From positions 15,872,001 through 15,936,000 of the forward strand of contig OU612068.1 of NCBI GenBank assembly GCA_914767715.1: 64,000 bases of DNA, given 5' to 3'. The stretch's first letter is position 1. Every line of letters starts with the position of its first letter. The DNA is from Membranipora membranacea (taxonomy: Eukaryota > Bryozoa > Gymnolaemata > Cheilostomatida > Membraniporidae). Below the pieces are notes generated by a model. That model was not told the origin of the DNA, did no database searches, and worked only from the letters and a program-made list of their open reading frames with translations. This document shows positions 11,250 to 21,718 of this stretch, in pieces. The position numbers and the translations under genes are program-made.

Positions 11250-11445
11250 TTAAACCACTAGGTGGCTCAATATTACTTATGCATCACATTATTCTCTGAT
11301 TCTTTACCTCCGTAATGATATGCTTCTTAAAAAAATTGATCCACTCTAAGTGCATTATATATCTATCGCAGTAGAGGCCTTCCTAAAAACGCTCGCATAA
11401 AATTAACGCTGAAAAGGGTGTGATATTTGGCGTCACAGAGCTGTT
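11250..11445 (+). repeat. Dispersed repeat, plus copy
   Basis: This segment matches, in reverse orientation, 15548-15736. Shared words include CACTAGGTGGCTCAAT (as AACTAGGTGGCTCAAT in the partner), ATTATTCTCTGATTCTT and AGTAGAGGCCTTCC. Similarity weakens inward but is still traceable to GAGCTGTT. It could be one terminal inverted repeat of a 4.5-kb unit or an independent copy of a short repeat. Confidence 0.6.
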
Positions 11446-12010
11446 AGTGCGCTGTGTTGATAGAAATTATTCAACAACTTTAGCTAAATAGGTCACGCAT
11501 CAACATCTTTGTTGACTACACACAGTATCCTAGTGGATGCGGTTTTGTCTACATGGCCAGTGTTTTATAATCTTTGACAATGCTCTCCCCACATAAATTA
11601 TCACATTGCTGTCAAAACAAACATTATCGTGGCTCATAATCCCACCGAAAACGAAGTTTGAGGTGGTATTATGGCAATGCCCATGAAGCAGTTCTCATAG
11701 GGGACTTCTGACAACTTATGTGGCAGCTGAGCCCTATTTTTGCACACAATAAACACCTACAGTTTTGCCTATCCATCCTCAATTTTTGTCAAGATAACTA
11801 GATTCATACCTGATCTTCTCTTTGGGAGTAGTATGAAAAACAGCAGGTGATGCTATGACATAGAAAACTTGCAACAGCCAGCACAGGTTTTTTGGCTTTT
11901 TCTAGCCATTTTTATTCAATCCCATAGACATAGTTTTGTCTATGTCTATGATATTGCATAAAAATGTTTTGTCTATGTGCAATCCTCAATCAATCATCAG
12001 TGCAACTTAA

Positions 12011-12262
12011 TAAAGCCTAAGTGCCTGGGCAAAATGTGTAAAATCTGCTTCAATAGAAATGTCGATGGTTAAAATTTGCTCAAATAGAAATTTCTATGGT
12101 TCAAAGGCTAATATCTAAAAGGACAGTCATACCTGAGCAAATCATATAAGCCTTAGTGCCTGGGCAAAGCGTTTAAAATCTGCTTTAATAGTATTATCAA
12201 TGGTTCAAAGCCATCTGCTTTGATAGAAATTTCCAAGGTTCAAAGGCTAATCACTAAAGAGG
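12011..12262. repeat. Diverged tandem duplication, about 120-bp unit
   Basis: AAGCC(T)TAAGTGCCTGGGCAAA, then AAATCTGCTT-AATAG, then GGTTCAAAGGCTAAT occur at 12011-12124 and again at 12145-12262 in the same order with scattered changes. Non-coding. Confidence 0.65.
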
Positions 12263-12392
12263 GCCCGATATACCGCAGTGGCGTATATTAGCAATCCGTG
12301 ATTACTGTGTGCAAGTCATGGGGACTGGGTGTAGCTTACTACTGTAATTCCTCACCTATAAATTGCATATCAAAGCACAGTGTTTGAAGTCA

Positions 12393-12485
12393 GGCTGAAT
12401 AGCTCAGTGTGTAGAGTGTCTGCCTTCAACTCCCTGTTTAGTAAAAGTGTTGTGGGTTTGAGTCCCAACATCGTCAGATTTTTTT
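12393..12485 (+). repeat. tRNA-derived SINE with pol III terminator
   Basis: The A-box TAGCTCAGTGTG (12400-12411) and B-box GGTTTGAGTCC (12455-12465) lie at tRNA-like spacing, followed by a T7 run at 12479-12485 that would end pol III transcription. The ends do not form an acceptor stem, so I call it SINE-like rather than a tRNA. Confidence 0.55.
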
Positions 12486-13258
12486 CCAAATGGGTGCTTT
12501 ATAACTGGAGAATTTTTACTGTAATCTTCTACTGCTATTGAGTTGTTTTCTGCAAGTACCCAACAGCTCAGTGAGCTATTGAAATACCTCTCTGCTTGCA
12601 CTATTTTGCTACCGATATGCAAAAATTTCCGTGGTGGGAGGGCGCTAAAGCGCCCCGCCACGCCTACGGCGTGTGGATCGTGCTGCTCCCGATCATTATG
12701 CTCATCTCTAAAAAGTCAGTGAGTGAAATCTTTTAGAATATACGCTCCTGGATATACCCATCGTTAAACTCTGTGCTCCTAGGAGTTATCATATAAAATA
12801 ATTGTCATGTAATCTGCTTTACACTTCTCCCATGTGAGTTTAAATAACAGCAGCTATTGCTATGATTTCTTAATTATTTTCATTCATTCATGCAAACTTG
12901 TCACAGATTATACTATTATTCAGTTCTCTTATAGTAGCTGCCCATGTACGGCCTGTCATAAGTCATAATTTTTTATCAAGACCAAATCGCTTGTATAATT
13001 TGTTGTGTCGTTGTATTTGTGACGTGTAACACCAATCATAGATATTCCTATTCGTTAAAAGCTAGCCACAGTTCTTTTTTTACCAGGCAGCATTTATCAT
13101 GACATGAGATGAATTATGTCTCAGTAACAATTACCTAATGGGCTGCAAAAAAAGCTGTGGGTTTAATTCTCAGACATAGTTGTGTTTGTGAGATATTGTC
13201 GGATTTTAGAATTTTACACCGCTAATTCCTTTTGGGTGGAAGTAAAAGTCCTGCATAC
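12486..13258. other. Intergenic with GC-rich hairpins
   Basis: No gene is seen. Two stable hairpins lie in an otherwise AT-rich stretch: one around GGCGCT-aa-AGCGCC (12641-12654, with longer flanking pairing 12631-12661) and CACGCC-tac-GGCGTG (12659-12673). Confidence 0.5.
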
Positions 13259-13266
13259 CTCTAGAT

Positions 13267-13987
13267 CAGCTGTCGGCAACCTGGTCTATTTTCCAGTGCA
13301 GCCTAATGAACAATATTTTGCGGGCTGATTGTGGCTTTATGCCTGAAAAGATATATATTACACATTAATTTCGATTCCCATCTCGCATTTTGTAATCTTG
13401 ATATTCAAGTATGTAGGCACAATATATTTCAAAATAGTGGCCATTCAGCATTAAGCATGTAGCTTCCAAAGCCGTTTCTAGACATAATCATCTTAACTTT
13501 CAAGTGCTTTATTTTCAAAATAACCCAGAACGGTGACCTTTGGAAATTCGAATAAAAAATTTCGTTAATATCATAGTAATTAGTTTTTTTTGCAAATCTG
13601 TCACCTTGAACAAGAAATGCAGATGAGTATCAACAAGTTTTCATGTTACAAATGCTCCTGCTTTATCGCTGAAATGTTCCAGTTTGCATCTAATTTTACA
13701 AGCATTGGCAAAAAACTTCCCCGTTGCGGAGGAGTGCCAGCACCCCTCCCACACCCACCCTGCCCTTTTCCATACACATGCTAAACTTCACAAGATTCTT
13801 TAAATTAGTATTTCTGTTGAGCTGAAGTTTCTTGCAACATACCACAGCTTTTACAAATAAATCTGTTTTAGTTTGTACATAGTTGTTACTCCGGTTCCGA
13901 TTTTTTACCTGAAAGATATGTTGCGCCTAATTGTGTTGAGCCTGTGTAAAATGTGGAATATTTTTAGAAAAAGGTTGCCCACCCATG
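13267..13987. mobile_element. hAT-like non-autonomous element
   Basis: The 721-bp element starts CAGCTGTCGGCAACCTGG and ends AAGGTTGCCCACCCATG, short imperfect terminal inverted repeats of the hAT type (CA...GGCAACCT). It is flanked on both sides by the exact 8-bp direct repeat CTCTAGAT (13259-13266 and 13988-13995), matching the 8-bp target duplication of hAT transposons. No transposase frame is present; the longest frame inside (13590-13784) is not transposase-like. Confidence 0.8.
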
Positions 13988-13995
13988 CTCTAGAT

Positions 13996-15547
13996 CAATA
14001 TTGATCCATTGGCCTAAATTCGGAGTTGTTTTTCCTCCAATGGACAGGGGAGCAACTCCGAATACAGACAAATGAATCGTATATGTAATCACTCTGACCA
14101 GTGAACCATGAGTGAACTAAGCTACGATCTGTCCAACTGAGCCGAATAGTTTTGCTCCTTTTCGGTGGTCTCTGATCTTATCAGTTCTAGTAAATTACCT
14201 CATCGATGATTGCAAAATATGCTCATCGTATAAACATCTATTACAGGAATGATACAAGCCCCAATTCACAAAGCCAGAGTTTATTAGCTACGATCAATTT
14301 GTCTAACATTATTCAACACACATTATTAAATTCACGATCCTAAGTTTTGTGCAAAATATTTCGATGGCAATAATGTCGTCAGATAACTTACTGATGTTAT
14401 CCAAGTGACAGATCTGTTGATTCAGAGAATGAAGCTTCTGGGGCCATTCTGGAGGAATAGGGCAGGCAACTGATGGTGAAGGAATAGGTTTCTTCCCAAG
14501 AACTGACCGTGGAAGACATGCATGTAGAGGTAGGCTTGTTTCTCAAGCAGAAAGACAATAATATTTCAATGGACATTACAATAATTGATGACAAATGGAT
14601 TTTGATTTACATAATCAGCAAAAATTTGTGTAAATAAAAATGTCGTTGATTTTCTGGCTATTTAAACAAATAAAAAGAATCTTTGTCACAGTTAGCCGCA
14701 GCACAGTATTTTTTGGATTTACCTCGGCACGCCATCTACCCAGAACATTATTTAGAACTTTATCATCACATAGAATATTTGTCTGCTGATAAAGTTGGAT
14801 CAATTAAAAATCTTCAAATATAAATATACAATGGATGGCAAACAGCAGGTCCTCACCGAAAGTTTTTAGTAAAGTTCACATTATTATACATAACGGGGCA
14901 CGCAGGCATACTGATAAGCTTGTCAGTTTCAAGAATGTGAGAACAGTAACACAGTTAATGTCTAAAGCTTTATCTAAAGTCTAAAGCTAAAACAAATTGG
15001 AATGCTAAGGTCTAAAAATTCTTGATCTCCTTTCCGTCGTCGCCCTATTTTCACCAACTTTGTGCAGCCGATGACTCAGCTATCGCTCGATTATTTTATT
15101 ATCTGACCAAGGATTTCAAGAAATCCTTGATCTGACCTGCGTCTTACCTCAGTTTATAGCATGTGTCATTTATTCTCAATCGAACACACACACACCGTGT
15201 GCTTGTTGTAGTATAAAATTCCAAGTTTGTTTACTTAACCAGTGGATTTCAGTGGAGTATTGTACCCAATGGGGGCCTTTCATAGAATACCTTACTACAC
15301 AATATAGCCTTAGTTCAGTGCTCTGTGTTGACCTACATTTGCAGGAATCACACAAATAAGCTGACTTTTTAGACCATCATATCTCAAATTTGGGGATGGG
15401 TATGCCAGTGCCCTTCCACGAGGTTGCAATTGAGATGTGGATGCAAAGGCTCATAGTGGAAGATGAAAATCAGCACCATGGATTTTCTGCTGTATTGAAT
15501 ACAAGATAGCTCTGTTTGTTTTGATTTTACAATAGGCTGATCACTCA
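13996..15547. other. Intergenic, no supported gene
   Basis: The stretch includes a hairpin ATTCGGAGTTG...CAACTCCGAAT (about 14019-14062) and a short (CA)n near 15187-15196. A plus-strand frame at 14391-14637 is broken by two TAG codons and was rejected as a gene. Confidence 0.35.
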
Positions 15548-15736
15548 AACAGCTCTCTGACGTCACAAAACGTTAGTCTGGCTTGATGTGAGCGTTTTCG
15601 GGAAGGCCTCTACTGGGATAGATATAAAATGCACTAAGAGTGGACCAATTTTCTAAAGAAGCACATCATTACCGAGCTGAAGAATCAGAGAATAATTTGA
15701 TGCATGAATAAAATTGAGCCACCTAGTTGTTTAAAT
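15548..15736 (-). repeat. Dispersed repeat, minus copy
   Basis: This is the reverse-complement partner of 11250-11445. Its outer end lies 152 bp from the left LTR of the gypsy element, which is unrelated to it. Confidence 0.6.
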
Positions 15737-15882
15737 TCAAAGGAGTGTTAGCATGGCTCATTCAATATATCAAAGGTGAGTTATCTCCACATTGCTCAAG
15801 TGAACACAACCTTAGAATTGTTGATTTTGCCATCATGAAAAGAGGAGACAAACCATCTGGGAATGTACATTCATTCAGGGAG

Positions 15883-15887
15883 GGTTG
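15883..15887. repeat. Target site duplication GGTTG (left)
   Basis: GGTTG immediately precedes the left LTR and recurs at 20852-20856 immediately after the right LTR. Five bp is the usual length for Ty3/gypsy integrases. Confidence 0.9.
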
Positions 15888-16107
15888 TGTAAGAACTGCT
15901 AATTGTGATGGCAATGAATAGTCTGTTTATTCTTCTGATAATAAATGATGATCTCTAACCAAGAAATCTAAACATGTTCAAGATGGTTGACAATAATAAT
16001 TGGTATCAAGTTGGGCTGCTGTAATAAGCCACAATAGGGAGTAGACAACTCCAAAGTAGTAATGTATAAGTTAGGGAGTAAACAACTCCAAAGTAGTAGT
16101 CACTACA
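15888..16107 (-). repeat. LTR (3' LTR of minus-strand element)
   Basis: It is 220 bp, begins TG and ends CA, and I find no difference from the copy at 20632-20851. It contains an internal near-duplicate of GGGAGTA-ACAACTCCAAAGTAGTA. The sequence just inside it (16108-16117, AAAAGCGGA on the minus strand) is a short purine-rich candidate polypurine tract. Confidence 0.9.
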
Positions 16108-16286
16108 TCCGCTTTTATGTCAATTACTTTGACGTTGAGCACCAGGTTCATGGTGGCGGCAACTAAGAATGTTTTGTGTCTCTGTATGTAATTATACTTG
16201 TTGTATACTGGAGATATCTGTGTAACATGATTTCTCATGGTGACTGACTCCACAGTTTCTCATGCTTCTTTTGAAACATCCAGTCA

Positions 16287-19200
16287 CTAGGTGTGGTACT
16301 CGGTCACGAAACCATCATATTTAGCTGGCCGATTCTTAGCTCGTACAGATTTACGAGGAGTAGGCACATTTGGTTGTGATGAGCTGGGCATATTGGCTGC
16401 CTGAGGTATATCTTCGATCTCGACAAGTGCCGGTGGTACTGTAGGCGGCGTCACTTGAACTGGTCTATCTGTTACCGTCTCAGTATCGTTCTCTGACCTT
16501 GGTATTATCGGTATCATCTGTGATGGGCGGGTGGCTACTAAGGCTCCCTGCGTTTCAGAATCCACGTCCGCATCTACAACAGGTTTCTCAGAGCAGTAAT
16601 ACGGTCTAACATGGCTTATGTTACGCTTATACAGCCGGCCTGCCCTGGATTTTACAGTGATCTGAGAGCCTTTTATGTCCATTACCACAAATGGATCTGG
16701 GTGGAACAGTGTCTGACATTTAGATGGACTATCTCTCTTAACCAAAACAAAACTGCCTATCTCTAGCTGGTGATTATTGCCACTACCAGTTTCCAACTTC
16801 TCGTTACGGGTGGCTATCATCTTATGTTTCATCTCACTATCTCTATCTCTAGCTTCAACGTCATCAAAACTATTAGGCAGACTTGGCAAGTTAGTCCTAA
16901 GCACACGCCCAAATAACATCTCTGCTGGGCTTTTGCCAGTAATGGAATGTGGTGTATTACGATATGTAAACAGCCATGTCATGAGGGCACTCTCATAGTC
17001 TACCCTATTGTTGTGTGCAATCTGAATACGCTTCATTATGGATCTGTTTTGTCTCTCCACTTGACCATTGGCCTCAGGCCACCTAGGGGTTGTCAGACAC
17101 TGTTCGATACCATACCCGGAGCAAAACTCACCATACTCATGAGAGATAAACTGTGGCCCGTTGTCACTCTTCATGCTGAGTGGATACCCATGCGTAAAAA
17201 ATACTGATTTCAGCCAAGAAATAACATCACTAGCTTTTGTGACTGTCATGAACTTTACTTCGTTCCACCTACTATAATAGTCTGTTAAGACTAGAACTGA
17301 CTTACCGTTAGACAGGGGACCCAAAAAATCTAAGGCAAGATCTTCCCATGGTCCATTGGGAAGTTCTGTCACCCTTACTGGCTGCCTATCTAGTGGCTTA
17401 CTGGTCAACTGACAATCGTGACAGTGTTTAACATACTTGTCTACATCAGAGTCGATTCCGGGCCACCAGACTCTTGTTCGTAGATATCTCTTGGTGCCTC
17501 CCATCCCACTATGACCCTCGTGAGCTATCTCAAGCATCTTCTGTCTGAGCTCTTGAGGTACTACTATCCTACCTCCCCTCAAAACTAACTCCCCTATGAC
17601 ACATAACTCATTTTTAATGGCCCTATATACAGCTGGTATATCAACATTGTCGAATGAATTCGCTCTTATAGCTTGTTTTAAGGCCTTAATCTCCTCATCC
17701 ATATAAGAGACTTCCTCAATATAGCGGGGTGTGATTGCCGATGGCACATTGTCCTCCACAACACTACGTACATAGAGCTCAACATTTTCCCTTTCTACCA
17801 GGTGTTCAGTCGCCTTTTTCGAACATAGAAGCCTTGACAGGGGGTCAGCAATATTATCTGAGCTTTTTACGCGAACTATCTCAAAATCATATGACTGTAA
17901 ACGAAGCTGCCACCTCTCTATACGAAGGGATGTCCTCTTGGTTTTGTTTCCATAAATGGACTCAAGAGGCTCACAATCAGAAACCACTTTGAACCGACAA
18001 CCAAAGAGATAATGATGAAACCTCTCACATGCCCAGACAATACCTAGAGCTTCTTTTTCTGTCTGCATGTATCTTTTCTCGACATCAGACAATGCTCTAC
18101 TTCCATAGCTAACCACTTTGGGCTCGCCATTTTGAATCTGTACCAGTATTGCGCCTAGCCCCACAGGACTGGCATCTGTGTACAGCAGAGTCTCACAACT
18201 AGTATCGAAGTGAGTCAGAGTATCATGATTACATAAATCAGCCTTTAGCTGATTGAAAGCCACAATCTCCTTATCTGACAAACATATAGCCTCTCGGGAA
18301 TTTTTACCCGCTGACAACCTCCTCAACACATCAGTTGTGTGAGAGTAATGTGGAATAAACTTAGACATATAACTAGTCAAACCGAGGAAACTCTTCAACT
18401 CACCAACTGTCTTAGGAACAGCAGCATCTTTGACTGCCTTGACTTTGCAACCATGGGGATCAATACCCTTGTAACTAAGGAGATGTCCGAGAAACTCTAA
18501 CTGCTGAACCCCAATCTCACACTTCTTTTTATTCAGAGTCATGTTAGCCTGCTCTAGACGACTGAACACCTCACCCAGCCTACGATCGTGCTCTTCCCTT
18601 GTTTTGGCATGGACAATGATATCATCGGCAAGATTTGCTACACCCGGCAGGCCTTGGATAATTTTGGCGACCTCCTTCTGGTATATTTCTGGAGCCGCAT
18701 TTATCCCAAACATGAGTCTCTTATATCTATATAGGCCTAAATGAGTACTGAAAGTTGTGATATCCCTGGACTCAGGGTGAAGAACAAATTGGTGGAACCC
18801 CATGCGCATGTCCAGCTTCGAAAAGTACTGAGCCCCATTCATGTCATATAGCATCTCGTCTACGGTGGGGACTGGGTGTTGGTGCCTAACTATAGCCTCA
18901 TTGGCTCTCCTCATATCAATGCATAACCTAATCTTACCGGATTCCTTCTTTGGAATGATCACTGCTGGACTTACCCATGATGACCCTGAATGACCTTCGA
19001 CTTTCTCTATTATATCATGTGCGATAAGCTCATCTAAGTGAGCGGCTAGTTTATCTCTCAACAACAGTGGCACTCTTCGGAATGGCTGAGCAACAGGCGC
19101 TATATCATCTCTAATTGTCAGCTTTATCTCATTCTTAGACTTACCCAATACCTCTGAGAACAGCCTTGGATATCTAGCTTCATAATCATCTAAGCCTACT

Positions 19201-20501
19201 CTATTTATAATCCTGATTACACCTAGTTGTTTACCTGTTTCATTTCCTAACAAAGATTCACCTTTATTAGGAATAACAGTAAATGCGACATCTTCTAAAA
19301 CAGCAGTGTTGTTATGCAGCTGTAAATCACACCATACCCTACCTACTGGCTGAATAGGCTCTTTGGCTGTGTACGGGAGAATCTTTGGTCCTCCACTGAT
19401 GAACCGTTTGATAATAAACTTACTTGCTCTCAAACGTTCATAGGTATCCCGTGACATCACATTGCACTCTGACCCTGAGTCTATTATAAACCTCGCTGAT
19501 ACACCACCGACATAGACATTAACTCTGTCTAGAGAGTTACTATTACACACTAAAGGTACATGGTAAGAATTGAATACAAATTCTGGGCTCTCAGAATTAT
19601 TGTTCACTGTTTCAGGGCTGGCTTGCTGGTGATCCCCCACATTTACATTGTTGGCCCTTCTAGATCTGTAATATCCTGCATTCGCACCTTGGCCATTCTG
19701 TTTGGCCTTGTTTTGACAGCACCGAGCATAGTGATTCATTCCATCACACTTACGGCACTGTTTTCCATATGCCGGGCACTCACGAGGTTTGTGTGTGAGA
19801 TTACAACGGGGACATACATTAGCACCCTCAGTCTCTTGTGTGAAACTAGGTTTTCTGGCAGTGGATCCAGAGGCCACACGGTTTATTGCCGAGGCATTAT
19901 TCATCTCCCGGGACCTTTGGACCACAGCTTCATGTGTTGCTGACCGTGTCAATAGTATTTGCAATGTGAGTGCATTTCCCTCTTCCAATAGCTTTTCCCT
20001 CAACTTATCGGCTGTGCAACCTTCTACTATTTGATCACGGATTTGGTTATTCACAGCTTGGGCATCGCCATAATCACAATGGGTGGCCAATTTTCTGAGT
20101 CTAGCACAGTATTGGGATATAGTTTCGGTTTCCTTCTGTATACATTGCCTAAACATGTGTCGCTGATAGGTGATGTTAGGAGCTATATGGAAATGGCCTT
20201 GTAGAACAGCTACCATTTCAGTATATTGATCTCTCTGTGTTTGATCAAGTGTGCTATGAATTTCCCTTACTCTTGGGCCTGCATGATATAGTAATAAAGC
20301 TTTCCTCTGGGCTCTCATATTTGCATTATCTTCCCCTGCCAAATTGAACAGCCCTTTTGAATCAGCAAAAGCCTCAAATTCCTCAAGCCAAGCATCCCAA
20401 TTGACTGATACTGTGCTAGCATCCCCATCTGGTGTGAAATGACTTGGGCCTCTGGTATCCATTTGCCAGTTTGGATTGATACAGCAATAAATAGTAAACA
20501 A
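16287..20501 (-). CDS. Gag-Pol polyprotein of Ty3/gypsy element
   Basis: The frame has 1404 codons; a likelier start is the second Met (residue 14, MDTRGPSH). Domains in order, with rough positions: retrotransposon gag (about 30-200); two CCHC-type knuckles with C-rich spacing (about 230-262); aspartic protease with DSGSE (about 340); reverse transcriptase with the active-site box LADD (about 630); RNase H with YTDASP (about 775); integrase HHCC zinc finger (HEGHSG ... CHDCQ, about 1015-1055) and DDE core (LDFLGP, SDNGPQF, E in ANGQVERQ); a proline-rich tail. Gag and Pol are fused in one frame with no frameshift or stop between them, which differs from many relatives. No chromodomain is evident. 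All catalytic residues I can check are present, so the copy may be functional. Confidence 0.93.
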   Translation of the reverse strand: MFTIYCCINPNWQMDTRGPSHFTPDGDASTVSVNWDAWLEEFEAFADSKGLFNLAGEDNANMRAQRKALLLYHAGPRVREIHSTLDQTQRDQYTEMVAVLQGHFHIAPNITYQRHMFRQCIQKETETISQYCARLRKLATHCDYGDAQAVNNQIRDQIVEGCTADKLREKLLEEGNALTLQILLTRSATHEAVVQRSREMNNASAINRVASGSTARKPSFTQETEGANVCPRCNLTHKPRECPAYGKQCRKCDGMNHYARCCQNKAKQNGQGANAGYYRSRRANNVNVGDHQQASPETVNNNSESPEFVFNSYHVPLVCNSNSLDRVNVYVGGVSARFIIDSGSECNVMSRDTYERLRASKFIIKRFISGGPKILPYTAKEPIQPVGRVWCDLQLHNNTAVLEDVAFTVIPNKGESLLGNETGKQLGVIRIINRVGLDDYEARYPRLFSEVLGKSKNEIKLTIRDDIAPVAQPFRRVPLLLRDKLAAHLDELIAHDIIEKVEGHSGSSWVSPAVIIPKKESGKIRLCIDMRRANEAIVRHQHPVPTVDEMLYDMNGAQYFSKLDMRMGFHQFVLHPESRDITTFSTHLGLYRYKRLMFGINAAPEIYQKEVAKIIQGLPGVANLADDIIVHAKTREEHDRRLGEVFSRLEQANMTLNKKKCEIGVQQLEFLGHLLSYKGIDPHGCKVKAVKDAAVPKTVGELKSFLGLTSYMSKFIPHYSHTTDVLRRLSAGKNSREAICLSDKEIVAFNQLKADLCNHDTLTHFDTSCETLLYTDASPVGLGAILVQIQNGEPKVVSYGSRALSDVEKRYMQTEKEALGIVWACERFHHYLFGCRFKVVSDCEPLESIYGNKTKRTSLRIERWQLRLQSYDFEIVRVKSSDNIADPLSRLLCSKKATEHLVERENVELYVRSVVEDNVPSAITPRYIEEVSYMDEEIKALKQAIRANSFDNVDIPAVYRAIKNELCVIGELVLRGGRIVVPQELRQKMLEIAHEGHSGMGGTKRYLRTRVWWPGIDSDVDKYVKHCHDCQLTSKPLDRQPVRVTELPNGPWEDLALDFLGPLSNGKSVLVLTDYYSRWNEVKFMTVTKASDVISWLKSVFFTHGYPLSMKSDNGPQFISHEYGEFCSGYGIEQCLTTPRWPEANGQVERQNRSIMKRIQIAHNNRVDYESALMTWLFTYRNTPHSITGKSPAEMLFGRVLRTNLPSLPNSFDDVEARDRDSEMKHKMIATRNEKLETGSGNNHQLEIGSFVLVKRDSPSKCQTLFHPDPFVVMDIKGSQITVKSRAGRLYKRNISHVRPYYCSEKPVVDADVDSETQGALVATRPSQMIPIIPRSENDTETVTDRPVQVTPPTVPPALVEIEDIPQAANMPSSSQPNVPTPRKSVRAKNRPAKYDGFVTEYHT

Positions 20502-20613
20502 TACTTATCTTATTCTGTCTATTCCAGAGAGCTCACAGCTATTTCTTCACACAGAAAGTTTAGCAGCTTATCTTGTCAGATTCACTATTTGTGATATTTT
20601 TTTGAACTCATAA

Positions 20614-20630
20614 TCCCGTCCTCGTCGCCA
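20614..20630 (-). other. Primer binding site of gypsy element
   Basis: On the minus strand TGGCGACGAGGACGGGA begins one base after the 5' LTR. TGG complements a tRNA CCA end, as expected for a PBS. The primer tRNA species was not identified. Confidence 0.6.
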
Positions 20631-20631
20631 T

Positions 20632-20851
20632 TGTAAGAACTGCTAATTGTGATGGCAATGAATAGTCTGTTTATTCTTCTGATAATAAATGATGATCTCT
20701 AACCAAGAAATCTAAACATGTTCAAGATGGTTGACAATAATAATTGGTATCAAGTTGGGCTGCTGTAATAAGCCACAATAGGGAGTAGACAACTCCAAAG
20801 TAGTAATGTATAAGTTAGGGAGTAAACAACTCCAAAGTAGTAGTCACTACA
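20632..20851 (-). repeat. LTR (5' LTR of minus-strand element)
   Basis: It is 220 bp, read by eye as identical to 15888-16107, and is followed by the right target duplication GGTTG (20852-20856). Confidence 0.9.
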
Positions 20852-20856
20852 GGTTG

Positions 20857-21290
20857 GACAACTTCCCTAATTCAGTTGGAATTGCAATTAGAATCTTCAG
20901 GCAATATCAGCAGGGAGTTTGGGACTCCCTGATATCAGTGATGGAGAACATCCCACCAAGTTTAGGTTATAAAAAATCTAGCTAACCTTGCTCAATACAT
21001 TATGAACAGAATCAATAAGTTTCAAAAGCCATTTGCTGCCAAGATAAATAATGAGAGCAAAGAGACCATTTTTTATTTGTCAACCCGCGCTGATTTGTTT
21101 TTGTCCCCCGCTCGCTTTCTTTTGACATTTCTTTCTTTTCTTTAACATTTCCGGTGAAGTAAAATAAAGATTATGGCAGGTTTGCTGAACTAAATCTCTC
21201 TATCTCTTTATGAATACACAAAGAAATTTTAGAATCAGAATGACTCTAGCTCATAATCAAAAGGCATATTAGCATCAAATAAAAGTTATA
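20857..21290. other. Intergenic, continuation of pre-insertion site
   Basis: This joins seamlessly to the sequence left of 15883 if the gypsy element is removed. It has pyrimidine-rich patches (21060-21160) and no gene. Confidence 0.4.
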
Positions 21291-21511
21291 TTGATTCCAA
21301 GATAGTTCCCCCACTTCACCCTTAGAATTAATCTAATAAGAATCATATTTTAGAGTTAATTTGACTCTTTATTCTCCTTTGGCCTGTTTCAAAGGACAGT
21401 TGATTATTTCAGAGTATCAAATCACAGCTGATGGTTTTTCAATCGGCAGGTCATTTTAGCGTCAAAATAGTTATTTGCAAGGGTGAAGTAGGGGAACTAT
21501 CTCAGAATCAA
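21291..21511. mobile_element. Foldback MITE-like element
   Basis: Arms 21291-21323 and 21479-21511 are inverted copies (about 30 of 33 positions match; core AAGGGTGAAGT-GGGGAACTATC) around a 155-bp centre. This size and shape suit a MITE; no clear target duplication was found. Confidence 0.5.
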
Positions 21512-21718
21512 AACAACGCTATTTTTTTTCTGTGTGTATACATGTGCATTTATGTATCACAGGGGATCACCTCTCTCTATAATGGTGCATATGCAGGTTC
21601 CATAGCCCTTGCTGAATCAAGCTAGCTTCTGAGAATACTAAAAACTAGTTTTAAGTCATTTTCAATTTTGTATGCTTTATGATCAGGGTTTCAAAACAGA
21701 GATTTCTTTAATTATGAC

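Larger units (their letters stand above)
15888..20851 (-). mobile_element. Intact-looking Ty3/gypsy LTR retrotransposon
   Basis: The 4964-bp element has 220-bp LTRs, TG...CA ends and a 5-bp target duplication, with one uninterrupted gag-pol frame between. A primer-binding-site candidate, TGGCGACGAGGACGGGA on the minus strand, lies at 20630-20614, one base inside the 5' LTR. Domain order protease, RT, RNase H, integrase defines Ty3/gypsy (Metaviridae-like). Identical-looking LTRs imply a recent insertion. No envelope-like frame is present. Confidence 0.92.
15727..20932 (+). other. Small open frame split by the gypsy insertion
   Basis: A plus-strand frame starts at 15727 and is open into the left LTR. 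If the element and one 5-bp target copy are ignored, the frame continues in phase from 20857 to a TGA at 20930-20932, giving 78 codons in total. The product is not recognised and no splice signals were examined beyond this. It may be chance, but the phase agreement across the empty site was noted. Confidence 0.25.

Noticed and set aside
14391-14637. Plus-strand frame that reads coherently apart from two TAG codons
   Set aside because: No family recognised and no splice sites that would remove the stops; treated as chance.
18541-19943. Plus-strand frames inside the gypsy and LINE coding regions
   Set aside because: Shadows of the long minus-strand polyprotein frames.
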